DNA from: Mailhella sp.
GTDB taxonomy: Bacteria > Desulfobacterota > Desulfovibrionia > Desulfovibrionales > Desulfovibrionaceae
Direction of reading: 5' to 3'
Assembly (NCBI GenBank): GCA_020024815.1
Contig: JAHHTE010000004.1
Span: forward strand, 1 to 32,981
Length of the DNA: 32,981 nt
In this document: positions 8,370 through 17,965 of the stretch, one piece after another
Position numbering within the stretch: the stretch's first letter is position 1
Layout: each line of letters starts with the position of its first letter
Made by a program: the position numbers and the translations under genes
Notes under the pieces: generated by a model
What the model saw: the letters and a program-made list of their open reading frames with translations, nothing else
Databases searched by the model: none
What the model was told of the DNA's origin: nothing

Positions 8370-8843
8370 TTAAAGTGTTTTTGCTTTATAACGCATAAGG
8401 GCGTCAACTGCAAGCACATAAGAATCAAGCCCAAAACCAGCTATAACACCAAGAGTATGCTCTGCTATAAGACTTGTTGAGCGTAAACTATCAGAAAGAC
8501 CTTGTGCTTTGCCAGCTCGAGCAAAAGTATTAGAAATATGCACTTCTACAAAAGGAACTTTTATCCAAGCAAGACAATCAGCCAAAGCAAGGGAAGTATG
8601 AGTAAAAGCTCCTGCATTTAAAACAATACCAATAATTTCATTATTAAGAAATTCTTGACGAGTTTTTTCTAGTCTATCAATAATTTCCCCTTCGTGATTT
8701 GATTGAAAATATAAATACTCAAGCCCTTTTTCTTGTATATTTTGAAAAACATATTCCATTGTTTGCGAACCATAAATTTGTGGTTCTCTTTTTCCAATAT
8801 TTCCAAGATTAGGACCATTTATTATAAGAACTTTATTCTGCAT
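8370..8843 (-). CDS. aroQ: Type II 3-dehydroquinate dehydratase
   Basis: Converts 3-dehydroquinate to 3-dehydroshikimate, the third step of the shikimate pathway. The start is the ATG at 8843, giving MQNKVLIINGPNLG. The in-frame open stretch upstream encodes an unrelated hydrophobic tract and was excluded. At 157 aa the protein has the normal length. Seen motifs are NGPNLGNIGKREPQIYG (the usual second Asn of NGPNLN is Gly here, and the catalytic Tyr is in IYG), QSNHEGEIID, NAGAFTHTSLALADCL, and PFVEVHISN with the catalytic His. The first gene of a likely aroQ-efp operon. Confidence 0.95.
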   Translation of the reverse strand: MQNKVLIINGPNLGNIGKREPQIYGSQTMEYVFQNIQEKGLEYLYFQSNHEGEIIDRLEKTRQEFLNNEIIGIVLNAGAFTHTSLALADCLAWIKVPFVEVHISNTFARAGKAQGLSDSLRSTSLIAEHTLGVIAGFGLDSYVLAVDALMRYKAKTL

Positions 8844-9027
8844 AGTTAAAAACCTCATTAAAAAATACAAGAATAAACATAAAGGGAAAACTTGCATTTT
8901 GTGTATAAAATATATACAATATAAAAAGTTTTTCAATTCATTTCAAAGTAATAATTTTATCTGTTTTTCCTAATTTTTGTCAACTCTTTGAAAAAATGAA
9001 AAATATATTGAGAATAATGAGAATACT

Positions 9028-9918
9028 ATGCAAAATACAGAAAATAATTTTGTGCAAGAAGAATTTATTTTTCCTCAATTAATATTGAAAGAAACACTAT
9101 ATACATTAGCACAATTAAAAAATGCAGCTCCTGAAAATGCTCATATTGCTTTAGCTGGGCGTTCCAATGTGGGTAAATCATCATTAATAAATGCTTTAGC
9201 CAAAAGAAAACAATTAGCTAAAGTGAGTGCAACGCCAGGAAAAACACGTTCTGTTAATTTATATAGAGTTGATCCCCATGATTTTTTCTTAACAGACTTA
9301 CCCGGTTATGGATATGCTAAGCGTTCAAAATCAGAACGAGAATTATGGGCAAATTTAATTGAAAAATATCTTGTAGAATGTGAAAATCTTATAGCTGTTG
9401 CCATTTTGCTTGATTGTCGTTTAGAACCACAAGAAGCAGATAAAATAATGGTACAATTTGCTTTAGCACATAATATTCCTATTATTCCTATTTTAACAAA
9501 AGCAGATAAATGCACACAAAAAGAACGTAGTGAACGCATTAGCCAATGGACAGTATTAATTCCTCGTGGTGAGCCTATTGCTGTTTCAGCTCATTCTGGT
9601 TTTGGTTTACGTGAGTTATGGAAAAAATTAATTGCAGTTGCAGAAAAAGCTCATTTTAATCATAAGCAAATAAAAGAAGATTTACTTGAAAATACGCAAG
9701 AAGAAAAAAGTGAAATAATACAATTAGAAGAAAATATAACTGTTTCTCAAGATAATACTTTTTTAGGTCAAGAAACACAAAATGAAAAGCCTAAAAAAAT
9801 ACGAACAAAACGTGGTGCTGTTGCAAGAGAAAAAGAAATGCAAAAAAAATTAGCACAAGATAAAGCTCGTAAAAAAGCCCAAGAAGAAAAATCAAGAGCA
9901 AAACACAAGAAGAAATAA
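9028..9918 (+). CDS. ysxC: Ribosome-assembly GTPase YsxC/EngB with basic tail
   Basis: GTPase of the TrmE-Era-EngA-EngB group needed for large-subunit assembly. All G motifs are present: GRSNVGKSS (G1, about residue 45), TPGKTRSVNLY (G2), DLPGYGYAKRSKSE (G3), LTKADK (G4) and SAHSGFG (G5). The GTPase core ends near residue 205, the usual full length of the family. A tail of about 90 residues follows, first acidic (ENTQEEKSEIIQLEEN) and then strongly basic and helical, ending RAKHKKK. The tail could bind rRNA, which is an inference. The gene is divergent from aroQ and is followed after one base by pcrA. Confidence 0.94.
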   Translation: MQNTENNFVQEEFIFPQLILKETLYTLAQLKNAAPENAHIALAGRSNVGKSSLINALAKRKQLAKVSATPGKTRSVNLYRVDPHDFFLTDLPGYGYAKRSKSERELWANLIEKYLVECENLIAVAILLDCRLEPQEADKIMVQFALAHNIPIIPILTKADKCTQKERSERISQWTVLIPRGEPIAVSAHSGFGLRELWKKLIAVAEKAHFNHKQIKEDLLENTQEEKSEIIQLEENITVSQDNTFLGQETQNEKPKKIRTKRGAVAREKEMQKKLAQDKARKKAQEEKSRAKHKKK

Positions 9919-9919
9919 T

Positions 9920-12136
9920 ATGCCAGATTTATCCCTTTTAAATGAAGCACAATATAAAGCTGTAACAGCAGGCAATAATCCTTTATTAGTTATTGCAGGT
10001 GCAGGCAGTGGAAAAACAAGAACCATTGTATATAGACTTGCACATTTAGCAGAAAATGGCGTTAATCCATATTCTATTTTACTTTTAACATTTACTAAAA
10101 AAGCAGCACAAGAAATGCTTTATCGTGCAACCCATTTACTAGGTACAGATTTAATGGGAGTACAAGGTGGTACCTTCCATGCTTTTGCGTATACATTATT
10201 AAGACAATTTCCTCCTAGTTGGGCAAAAAATGCATTAAGTATTTTAGATAGTTCTGATTGTGCTACAATTATAGGACAATGCAGAGATGAAAAAAAAATA
10301 GGTAAAGGAGATAGATCCTTTCCTAAAAATGCAACTATTTTAGGACTAATAAGCAAAGCACGAAATAAAGAAACAACTCTTGAAGATATTTTACGTAGAG
10401 AAAATCAACACCTTTTAGCACATATTGATGCATTGGCAGAACTTGAAACAATGTATCATTCCTTTAGAAAAGAGCATAATGTATTAGATTATGATGATTT
10501 ACTTTTTGAATTAGAAGCAAGTTTACAAGAAAATCCCGTTTTACTTTCCCGTATGCATGAACGTTTTCACCATATTATGGTAGATGAATACCAAGATACA
10601 AATATGGTGCAAGCTCGTTTAGTACGACTTTTAACAGGAAAAGAAACTGCAGTTATGGCAGTTGGTGATGATGCACAATCAATTTATGCTTTTCGTGGGG
10701 CAAATGTGCAAAATATTATGGATTTTCCTAAACTTTTTGAAAACTGTGAGATAGTACGATTAGAAGAAAATTATCGTTCTGTGCAACCTATTTTAAATAT
10801 TGCTAATGCAATTTTGGAAAATGCTCCTATTGGTTTTCAAAAGAATTTATTTTCTCATAGAGAATATGATGAAAAACAAATTACAGTCCAAGTTGTACGC
10901 CCTTTAAGTGATTTATCGCAAGCTAGAATTTGTGCTAAATTTATTAATGAACTTTTATTAAAAGAACAAGCAGATGATATTGCAGTGCTTTTTAGAGCTG
11001 GTTATCAATCTTATCATTTAGAAGTTGAATTAAATAAGTTAGGTATTTCCTTTAAAAAATATGGTGGAGTAAAATATACAGAAGCCTCTCATATTAAAGA
11101 TGTACTTTCTTACTTACGCTTACTTTTAAATCCAATGGATTTGCCAGCTTTTGAGCGAATGGCGTCCCTTTGTAAAGGTATTGGCGTAAAAACAGCACAA
11201 AAACTTTTTTCTCTTGCTATGCAAGGTGATAAAGAAGCTTTACAAAAAGCTTGTAAAAAATTTCCTGATTTTTGGTCTGATTTAATGTTACTCATGGAAA
11301 TTCAAAAAAATGCCTATTCACCTGAAAAAGCGTTACGAGTTGTTATTGACCAATACCAACCACGTATGGAAATACTTTATCCTGATGATTGGCCACGCCG
11401 TCAACAAGGCTTAGAAGAACTTTTGGGTATTGCCTCATCATATACAGATTTAGCCGTTTTTATGGCTGATTTATCTTTAGAAAATCCAGAAGATAATGAT
11501 CAAGAAGAAATAAAAAGCATAGTATTATCCACTGTTCACTCTGCAAAAGGTTTAGAATGGAAACATGTTTTTATTCTAGATTTAGTTGAAGATAGATTTC
11601 CATCACGCCATGCTTTAGCTCGTCCTGATGATTATGAAGAAGAACGCCGATTGCTTTATGTTGCTTGCACAAGAGCAAAAGATAGTTTGCGTTTATTTGT
11701 TCCACAAAATGTTTTTCAACGAGGACAAGGATACGAGGAAAGAGCAACACCAAGTCCTTTTATTCGTGAAATTCACCCTCATTTATATGAAGAAGTTTTT
11801 GAACAATATGGAGGCGTACTTGTAAAACAAAGTATGGCTAAAAGTCCTATGAAAACAGGGCAAACAAAAACTTCTATTTTAGAAAGTTTTAAAAATGCTA
11901 TGGAATATGAGGATAATTCCATAAATCAGCAAAGAAAAAAAGATAGTATTGTTTTTGATAAACCAAGAGAGGAACAAACTTTTATAGCACCTTTAAAAAA
12001 ATTAGGCTTTTGTCATCATAAAGTTTTTGGAAAAGGCAAAATTATTGAAGAATTGGAAGGGGAAAAAGTACGTGTTAATTTTCCCGGTATTGGTTTAAAA
12101 GTTATTATGAAAAATTATTTAACTTTTGAAGATTAG
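9920..12136 (+). CDS. pcrA: UvrD/PcrA-family DNA helicase
   Basis: Superfamily 1A 3'-5' DNA helicase for repair and for clearing stalled forks. Motifs appear in order: GAGSGKT (Walker A, about 27-33), LTFTKKAAQEM, HAFAYTLLR, VDEYQDTN (Walker B, about 221), GDDAQSIYAFRGA, EENYRS, TVHSAKGLEWKHVFI and EERRLLYVACTRAKD. The extreme C-terminus (HHKVFGKGKIIEELEGEKVRVNFPGIGLKVI...YL) is the Tudor-like fold that PcrA and UvrD use to contact RNA polymerase. The length of 738 aa is typical. It starts one base after the ysxC stop, which suggests translational coupling. The choice between the pcrA and uvrD symbol is arbitrary from sequence alone. Confidence 0.94.
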   Translation: MPDLSLLNEAQYKAVTAGNNPLLVIAGAGSGKTRTIVYRLAHLAENGVNPYSILLLTFTKKAAQEMLYRATHLLGTDLMGVQGGTFHAFAYTLLRQFPPSWAKNALSILDSSDCATIIGQCRDEKKIGKGDRSFPKNATILGLISKARNKETTLEDILRRENQHLLAHIDALAELETMYHSFRKEHNVLDYDDLLFELEASLQENPVLLSRMHERFHHIMVDEYQDTNMVQARLVRLLTGKETAVMAVGDDAQSIYAFRGANVQNIMDFPKLFENCEIVRLEENYRSVQPILNIANAILENAPIGFQKNLFSHREYDEKQITVQVVRPLSDLSQARICAKFINELLLKEQADDIAVLFRAGYQSYHLEVELNKLGISFKKYGGVKYTEASHIKDVLSYLRLLLNPMDLPAFERMASLCKGIGVKTAQKLFSLAMQGDKEALQKACKKFPDFWSDLMLLMEIQKNAYSPEKALRVVIDQYQPRMEILYPDDWPRRQQGLEELLGIASSYTDLAVFMADLSLENPEDNDQEEIKSIVLSTVHSAKGLEWKHVFILDLVEDRFPSRHALARPDDYEEERRLLYVACTRAKDSLRLFVPQNVFQRGQGYEERATPSPFIREIHPHLYEEVFEQYGGVLVKQSMAKSPMKTGQTKTSILESFKNAMEYEDNSINQQRKKDSIVFDKPREEQTFIAPLKKLGFCHHKVFGKGKIIEELEGEKVRVNFPGIGLKVIMKNYLTFED

Positions 12137-12233
12137 GGGAGTTTCTGACTAAAGAAAATACAATTAATTTAAAAAGATACTCTAAAAAGAATACTATATT
12201 ATTACAAAAAAATAAAAACTAAACGAGAAAAAT

Positions 12234-13376
12234 ATGCGTAAAGGTGAAGATGGCATTTTAGATTTATTAGGAAAATATTTTCCTAACAGCCACCCACAAA
12301 TGCCAATGGGGCGTGGTGATGATTGTGCATTAATAACTGTTCCTTTATCTTATGATAATGTTCCAGTTTTTGCTGTAACATCAGATATTTTTGCAGAAAA
12401 TGCTCACTTTAGAACAACATATTTTACCCCAGAAGAAATTGGGCATAAAGCATTAGCTGTTAATATTAGTGATTTAGCAGGTAATGGAGCAAGCCCATTA
12501 GCTTTTTCTTTAAATTTAACTCTTACAGAAAATCAAAATTATGCTTGGCTTGAAAAATTCTTTCAAGGTATGGCAAAACTTGCACAACAATATAATATGG
12601 TTCTTTGTGGAGGAGATTTAACAAAAGTCCCTGTTCCAACCTTATTACAAGAAAAAACTAAAGCTGAAAATTTAGATCCATATAGTTTAAGTGGTCTTAA
12701 TATTGGTATTACAGCTTGGGGAACATATCAACATCAAGGTATGCCTCTTATGCGACATAGAGCATATACAAAAACCCAAAATATACAAAAGCCTATTGCT
12801 TGCATGAAACAAGGGGATATACTTTTTTATGTTGGAGAAATAGGGTTAGCACGCACTGGTTTTTATCTTTTAGAAGAATATGGCTTTAATGAACAAGGTA
12901 AAAAGCTTTGTATGCAAAAATATCCCCATGCAATAAAAGCCCATTTAATGCCAGAACCAAAAGTAAAAGAAGGGATAGCTCTTTCTCTTTTTGCTAAAGA
13001 ACATAAAGTGTTTGCAATGGATATTTCCGATGGGCTTATGCGTGATGTTCCTAGACTTTTAGCTTGTGAGGGATTAGTATTAGATGATGAAAAAACATTT
13101 GGAGCAAATATAACATTAAAACAAGAAAATATTCATGCAGAAATCATTGCATATTGCCAAGAAAAAAATATAGATCCTCTTTCTTTTGTATATAAAGGAG
13201 GTGAAGATTATGGACTTCTTGGCGTATGTGCAGAAGAAGCATTTCCTCTTTTACAAGCATATTGGCAAAAAGAAAATCTTTTACCTTTACAATATTTAGG
13301 CAAAGTTACAGAAAAAAATATTATGGTAAATAATCAAGAAATTAAGGAAGTGGGTTTTGACCATTTTGAAAAATAG
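12234..13376 (+). CDS. thiL: Thiamine-monophosphate kinase
   Basis: Phosphorylates thiamine monophosphate to thiamine diphosphate with ATP, the last step of cofactor synthesis. It belongs to the PurM/ThiL/SelD fold. Seen motifs are GRGDDCALI (metal and ATP site, about 23-31), TSDIFAENAHFRTTYFTPEEIGHKALAVNISDLAGNGASP (split here only for description), MDISDGLMRD and YKGGEDYGLLGV. At 380 aa it is 40-60 residues longer than most ThiL proteins, with the extra length in the middle (about 140-190). It follows pcrA by 97 nt and overlaps the next gene by 20 nt. Confidence 0.92.
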   Translation: MRKGEDGILDLLGKYFPNSHPQMPMGRGDDCALITVPLSYDNVPVFAVTSDIFAENAHFRTTYFTPEEIGHKALAVNISDLAGNGASPLAFSLNLTLTENQNYAWLEKFFQGMAKLAQQYNMVLCGGDLTKVPVPTLLQEKTKAENLDPYSLSGLNIGITAWGTYQHQGMPLMRHRAYTKTQNIQKPIACMKQGDILFYVGEIGLARTGFYLLEEYGFNEQGKKLCMQKYPHAIKAHLMPEPKVKEGIALSLFAKEHKVFAMDISDGLMRDVPRLLACEGLVLDDEKTFGANITLKQENIHAEIIAYCQEKNIDPLSFVYKGGEDYGLLGVCAEEAFPLLQAYWQKENLLPLQYLGKVTEKNIMVNNQEIKEVGFDHFEK

Positions 13377-14865
13377 TGAAAAGAAAAGAGAAAACCTTTC
13401 TAATATAACAAGTATTATATTAGAACTGCGTCCTTATTTTTGGTTACCATTTGTTGTAAGTTCTCTTTTAATTTTAGTGGTTATAGCTTTTATTACTGAC
13501 TATAATATACGCCAATCTGCAAAGTTTTTAGGGGAACAAATGGCAGATAAGGGTATTCGTATTATATGGCTTTTTGAAAATGTTATTATGGACAGAATAC
13601 AATTTTCAACAGAAAAAAGTAGAAATGATTATATAGCTGAACTTGGTTCTACTGATAATTTTGCTTTTGTTGCTGTAACAAATGATGAAGGAAAATTTTT
13701 ATTCCATAGTACAAATGAAAAAGTAGGAGCATATATTAATATTCAAGATGAAAATAATATATCTAATTTTTGGCAAAAACTTGAATATTTACTTCCAAAC
13801 CGTGATGAACAAGGTTCACGTTGGGGCTTTGTTACAATAAATGGTGAACGTCTTTTTTTAGTGCATAGAGTATATGGAGAAAGTGTTCGACAAGGTGCTA
13901 TTCGTTTCTTACACCCTGAAATTACAAATTTTTTAAATTCTCAAAAAATAAATCACGTTTTTGCTGCTATTTATCCTAAAACATTACAACATGATATTGC
14001 TCTTTATCGTAAAAGAGCATTTACCTTTGCTATTTGGGTTATTGGTATATCTTCGTTAATTTTATGGATATTTTCATTAATAAATAGAATTATTAATAAT
14101 AAGAAAAGTATGAGTGTAGCAGAAAAAACCATTGAAAAAATGCATTCAGAAGTGCAACGCCTTGAAAATGAAATGACAAAAAAAGAAAAACTTGCTGCCA
14201 TTGGGGACTTAGCAGCGTGTGTTGCCCATGAAATAAGAAATCCACTAAGTTCAATCAAAGGATATGCCACATATTTTGCCAATAGTTTTCCAAAAGATTC
14301 TGCTGATCACAAAGCTGCAACTATTATGATTCAAGAAGTTGAACGTATTAACCGTGTTGTTGGGGAATTAATGGGTGTTTCAAGCCCTACTAATATTCAA
14401 AAACAAGCTGTTCCTGTTGATGGTGTTATTGATAGTTGTTTAACTATGCTCCAATCAGACGCAAAACAATTGAATATTCTTTTTCATGTTGTAGGGCGTG
14501 GTAAAGTTATTATTATGGACCCTAATAGAATTAAACAAGCTATATTAAATATTTGTTTAAATGCTATTGAGGCAATTCGAGATGATAAAATTTATCATCA
14601 AGAAAAACAATATGATATTATTATTTATATTGCAGAAAAAGAAGAAGATTACATTATTTATATAAAAGATAATGGACCAGGCATTGAAAAAGACGTTCTT
14701 AGGCGTATTTTTGACCCTTATTTTACCACCAAAAAAGATGGAACAGGATTAGGGCTTATTAATGTTTCTAAAATATTAGAAGCTCATGGCGGTTCTATTG
14801 AAGTTGAAAGTGAAAAAGGAAAAGGAACTCTATTTAAGTTATATTTACCAAAGCGAGGCTTTTAG
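13357..14865 (+). CDS. Membrane sensor histidine kinase, NtrB/ZraS-like
   Basis: Sensor of a two-component pair with the sigma-54 activator that follows. The chosen start is TTG at 13357, 6 nt after AAGGAAG, inside the end of thiL. Membrane segments lie at about 25-47 and 218-245 and enclose a periplasmic domain of about 170 residues, which is the likely sensor. Then come a coiled linker, the phosphoacceptor box AACVAHEIRNPLSS with H291, and an HATPase domain with NICLNAIEAI (N box), KDNGPGIEKD (G1), FDPYFTTKKDGTGLGL (F and G2). No PAS domain is obvious. The stimulus cannot be told from sequence. The 20-nt overlap with thiL and the 1-nt gap to the regulator indicate one operon. Confidence 0.92.
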   Translation: MTILKNSEKKRENLSNITSIILELRPYFWLPFVVSSLLILVVIAFITDYNIRQSAKFLGEQMADKGIRIIWLFENVIMDRIQFSTEKSRNDYIAELGSTDNFAFVAVTNDEGKFLFHSTNEKVGAYINIQDENNISNFWQKLEYLLPNRDEQGSRWGFVTINGERLFLVHRVYGESVRQGAIRFLHPEITNFLNSQKINHVFAAIYPKTLQHDIALYRKRAFTFAIWVIGISSLILWIFSLINRIINNKKSMSVAEKTIEKMHSEVQRLENEMTKKEKLAAIGDLAACVAHEIRNPLSSIKGYATYFANSFPKDSADHKAATIMIQEVERINRVVGELMGVSSPTNIQKQAVPVDGVIDSCLTMLQSDAKQLNILFHVVGRGKVIIMDPNRIKQAILNICLNAIEAIRDDKIYHQEKQYDIIIYIAEKEEDYIIYIKDNGPGIEKDVLRRIFDPYFTTKKDGTGLGLINVSKILEAHGGSIEVESEKGKGTLFKLYLPKRGF

Positions 14866-14866
14866 C

Positions 14867-16231
14867 ATGAGTCAAAAAGCAAAATTACTTATTGTAGATG
14901 ACGATGATGCCCATAGAAATATGTTAAAACTTATGGTTGAACAATGGGGCTATGTAGCTTTTGATGTTGCTTCAGGCGAAGAAGCAATAAAATTTATCCA
15001 TGAACAACGTGTTGATTTTGTTTTATGTGATGTACGTATGACAGAAATGGACGGCTATGAAACGTTAGCAGCAATTCATGCTTGGAATCCTGCTATTCCT
15101 GTTATTTTAATGACTGCATATTCTTCTGTGGAAAAAGCAGTAGAAGCCATGAAAATTGGTGCTTATTCTTATGTTACAAAACCTCTTGATTTTGAAGTTT
15201 TAAAAACAACTCTCTATAATGCCTTAGAACATACAAGGCTAAAAGAAGAAAATAAACAATTAAAAAAAGCTTTGGCACAAAATCCTATTATGCCTTTAGG
15301 GAAAAGTGCTAGTGTAAAAATTTTGCAAGAAATGATACAAACCGTTGCACCAAGTGAGGCAACTGTTTTAATTACAGGTGAATCAGGAACAGGAAAAGAA
15401 TTAGTTGCAAAATTAATACAAGCTAATAGTAATAGAAAAGATGAAGCTTTTGTAACTATTAACTGTGCTGCTCTTGCTGAAAATCTTCTTGAATCAGAAT
15501 TTTTTGGACATGAAAAAGGTGCTTTTACTGGTGCAGAAAAAATGCGTGAAGGTCGTTTTGTTCAAGCAGATAAAGGAACACTTTTTCTTGATGAAATAGG
15601 TGAAATGCCTCTTGCTTTACAGGCAAAATTATTACGTGTTTTACAAAATGGGGAAATTCAACGCGTTGGCAGTGATAAAGTAAAAATTGTTGATGTTCGC
15701 ATTATTGCAGCAACAAACAGAAACTTAAAAGAAGAAGTTACAGCAGGAAAATTTAGAGAAGACCTTTATTATCGTTTAAATGTTATTAATCTTGAAGTTC
15801 CAGCATTACGAGAACGTAGAGATGATATTCCATTATTAGCACAACGCTTTGTTGATAATTTTGCAACAGTTAATCGTAAAACTATCAAAGGTTTTACTCC
15901 TCGTTGTATGGATTTACTTATGCGTTATGAGTGGCCAGGTAATGTTCGAGAATTAGAAAATACTATGGAAAGGGCTGTTATCTTATCAACAGGTGAGTAT
16001 ATTTCAGAACGTAGTCTTCCACTTGCTATTCAACATACAGATAAAGAAAATACCATTATCGATCCAAAAGCCTGTTATACACTTACAAATAAATCTTTAG
16101 ATGATATTGAAAAAGCTGCTATTACTGCAACACTAGCAGATACAGCAGATAATAAAAGTGAAGCAGCACGAAGACTTGGTATTACTCGTGCAACGCTTCA
16201 TAGTAAATTAAAAAAATATAATTTAGAATAA
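14867..16231 (+). CDS. NtrC-family sigma-54-dependent response regulator
   Basis: Transcription activator with three domains. The receiver (1-120) has the acidic pocket DDDD (11-14), phospho-acceptor D55 in LCDVRM, the TAY switch and the TKPLD lysine. The AAA+ domain has Walker A GESGTGKE (about 170-177), the sigma-54 contact loop GAFTGA (about 219-224) and Walker B LFLDEIGEM. A Fis-type helix-turn-helix closes the protein (NKSEAARRLGITRATLHSKLKKYNLE). The start is the ATG at 14867, 9 nt after GAGG and just after the kinase stop; open sequence upstream is kinase coding. At 454 aa it has normal length for the ZraR/AtoC type. It opens sigma-54 promoters such as the one at 28498, but a direct link is unproven. 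Confidence 0.95.
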   Translation: MSQKAKLLIVDDDDAHRNMLKLMVEQWGYVAFDVASGEEAIKFIHEQRVDFVLCDVRMTEMDGYETLAAIHAWNPAIPVILMTAYSSVEKAVEAMKIGAYSYVTKPLDFEVLKTTLYNALEHTRLKEENKQLKKALAQNPIMPLGKSASVKILQEMIQTVAPSEATVLITGESGTGKELVAKLIQANSNRKDEAFVTINCAALAENLLESEFFGHEKGAFTGAEKMREGRFVQADKGTLFLDEIGEMPLALQAKLLRVLQNGEIQRVGSDKVKIVDVRIIAATNRNLKEEVTAGKFREDLYYRLNVINLEVPALRERRDDIPLLAQRFVDNFATVNRKTIKGFTPRCMDLLMRYEWPGNVRELENTMERAVILSTGEYISERSLPLAIQHTDKENTIIDPKACYTLTNKSLDDIEKAAITATLADTADNKSEAARRLGITRATLHSKLKKYNLE

Positions 16232-16242
16232 AGGAAATTATT

Positions 16243-17100
16243 ATGCGTTTACTTGAAGGAAAAAGCGTTTCACAAAAACTTCGTGCTAATGTGAAAAATG
16301 AAATAGATAGTTTAACAAAAAAAGCAAAAAGAGCTCCTGGTCTTGCTGTTATTTTAGTGGGTGAAGACCCTGCCTCTAAAGTATATGTCCGTAATAAAGA
16401 AAAAGCTTGCGAAGAAGTAGGCATTACTTCTTATTCTTATCGCTTAGCAGAAGATACCAAAGAAGAAGATTTAATAAATCTTATTCAAGAACTTAATAAT
16501 GATGAAAAAATAGACGGTATTTTATTACAATTACCTTTACCAAAAGGTTTATCCTCACAAAAATGTCTTGAAACTATTAACCCTAAAAAAGATGTTGATG
16601 GCTTACACCCAGAAAATCAAGGTCGTCTTGCTTTAGGTTTAAAAGGTCTTCGTCCTTGTACTCCAGCAGGTACTATGTTTTTATTAAAACATTATGGATA
16701 TGAACTTGAAGGCAAAAACTGTGTAGTGCTTGGCAGAAGTCCACTTGTTGGGCGTCCTCTTGCTATGATGTTAAATGCTAAACCTGTTAATGCCACTGTT
16801 ACCATGTGTCATTCTAAAACAAAAAATATTAAAGAAATCTGTAAAAACGCAGATTTTATTTTCTTAGCTATTGGTATTCCAAATTTTTTACAACCAGATA
16901 TGGTGAATAAAGACGCTGTTATTATTGATATTGGTATTAATCGTACTGAAAATGGTCTTTGTGGGGACGCTGATTTTAAAGCATTAGAAGGAAAAGTTGC
17001 AGGTATGACACCAGTACCAGGAGGAATTGGACTTATGACCATTTCACAACTTTTGGAAAATACCTTACAAGCTTGGAAAGAAAACATGGGTTTAGAATAA
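16243..17100 (+). CDS. folD: Bifunctional methylene-THF dehydrogenase/cyclohydrolase
   Basis: Interconverts 5,10-methylene-, 5,10-methenyl- and 10-formyl-tetrahydrofolate with NADP(H). Active-site Tyr48 and Lys52 lie in YVRNK, matching Tyr52 and Lys56 of the E. coli enzyme. Other signatures are DGILLQLPLP, the nucleotide site GRSPLVGRPLAMML and PVPGGIGLMTISQLLENT. At 285 aa the length is standard. The ATG follows the regulator stop by 11 nt with AAAGGA upstream, so it probably ends the ysxC-to-folD transcript. A two-hairpin repeat lies about 55 nt downstream. Confidence 0.97.
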   Translation: MRLLEGKSVSQKLRANVKNEIDSLTKKAKRAPGLAVILVGEDPASKVYVRNKEKACEEVGITSYSYRLAEDTKEEDLINLIQELNNDEKIDGILLQLPLPKGLSSQKCLETINPKKDVDGLHPENQGRLALGLKGLRPCTPAGTMFLLKHYGYELEGKNCVVLGRSPLVGRPLAMMLNAKPVNATVTMCHSKTKNIKEICKNADFIFLAIGIPNFLQPDMVNKDAVIIDIGINRTENGLCGDADFKALEGKVAGMTPVPGGIGLMTISQLLENTLQAWKENMGLE

Positions 17101-17154
17101 TAGCATAATTTATTGTAATTACCTATTGTTATACATCATATTTATTATGCAGAA

Positions 17155-17242
17155 AAAATCTCTTTTGTATACAAAAGAGATTTTGGATTAAAAAGTTTTG
17201 AAGGGAGAGTTTGAGAGGGGAACTTTTTCAAAAGTTCCCCTC
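17155..17242 (-). repeat. Two-hairpin module, copy 2 (folD-nth gap)
   Basis: Hairpin A is a perfect 30-bp palindrome centred on GTATAC (17155-17184). The linker contains AAAAAGTTTTGAAGGGAGAG. Hairpin B is GAGGGGAACTTTT / AAAAGTTCCCCTC with a TC loop (17215-17242). The B-to-A direction is minus, opposite to both neighbouring genes. This is the only copy not placed as a 3' terminator of an adjacent gene in that sense. Confidence 0.85.
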
Positions 17243-17301
17243 GCAAAAAATAAAAAATCTATTCAATTTAAAATACAACATAAAAACATAATCAAAAAAA
17301 T

Positions 17302-17964
17302 ATGCCTAGAAAAAAATCTTTAAGTTTTAGAAAAGAACAAGCAGAAAAAATTTTGCTTGGATTGCAAAAACGCTATCCAACACCAGAAACACATTTACAT
17401 CATACAAATGCATGGGAACTTTTAATTGCAACAGTTCTTTCTGCACAATGTACTGATGCAAAAGTAAATATGGTTACACCACATTTATTTGGAAAATGGA
17501 AAGACCCTTTTGCGTTAGCTCAAGCTGATATTAAAGACGTGGAAGAAGTTATCCGATCAACTGGTTTTTACAAAAATAAAGCAAAAAATATTGTTGCAGC
17601 AGCAAAATTAATTTCCACAAAATATAATGGGGAAGTTCCTAAAAGTATGGAAGCTCTTGTAGAAGTTCCCGGTGTAGCAAGAAAAACAGCAAATGTAGTA
17701 CTTTATACTGCTTATGGAATTAATGTGGGCTTAGCTGTTGATACTCACGTAAAACGTATTACGCATAGATTGGGATTAACAAATTCCACTGATCCAATAC
17801 AAGTTGAAAAAGATTTAATGGAAGTTTTTCCTCAAGAAGAATGGGGAAATGTAAATCATAGGCTTGTGTGGTTTGGTCGTCATATTTGCGATGCACGAAA
17901 ACCTTTGTGTGATCAATGTGAATTTAATGAAATTTGCCCTAAATTAGAACCCAAAAAAGATTAA
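17302..17964 (+). CDS. nth: Endonuclease III, DNA glycosylase/AP lyase
   Basis: Removes oxidised pyrimidines and cleaves the abasic strand in base excision repair. The helix-hairpin-helix is LVEVPGVARKTANVVL, and the lysine in ARKTA is the catalytic Schiff-base residue. The catalytic Asp is in AVDTHVKRITHRLGL. The C-terminal 4Fe-4S loop is complete with C-x6-C-x2-C-x5-C spacing (CDARKPLC, CDQC, CEFNEIC). The length of 220 aa is typical. No strong ribosome binding site is visible before the ATG (upstream is ATCAAAAAAAT). A large mosaic repeat begins immediately after the stop. Confidence 0.96.
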   Translation: MPRKKSLSFRKEQAEKILLGLQKRYPTPETHLHHTNAWELLIATVLSAQCTDAKVNMVTPHLFGKWKDPFALAQADIKDVEEVIRSTGFYKNKAKNIVAAAKLISTKYNGEVPKSMEALVEVPGVARKTANVVLYTAYGINVGLAVDTHVKRITHRLGLTNSTDPIQVEKDLMEVFPQEEWGNVNHRLVWFGRHICDARKPLCDQCEFNEICPKLEPKKD

Positions 17965-17965
17965 T

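Noticed and set aside
15268..15285. TTGGCACAAAATCC as a sigma-54 promoter inside the regulator gene
   Set aside because: There is no GC dinucleotide 10 nt after the GG, so the -12 element is missing.
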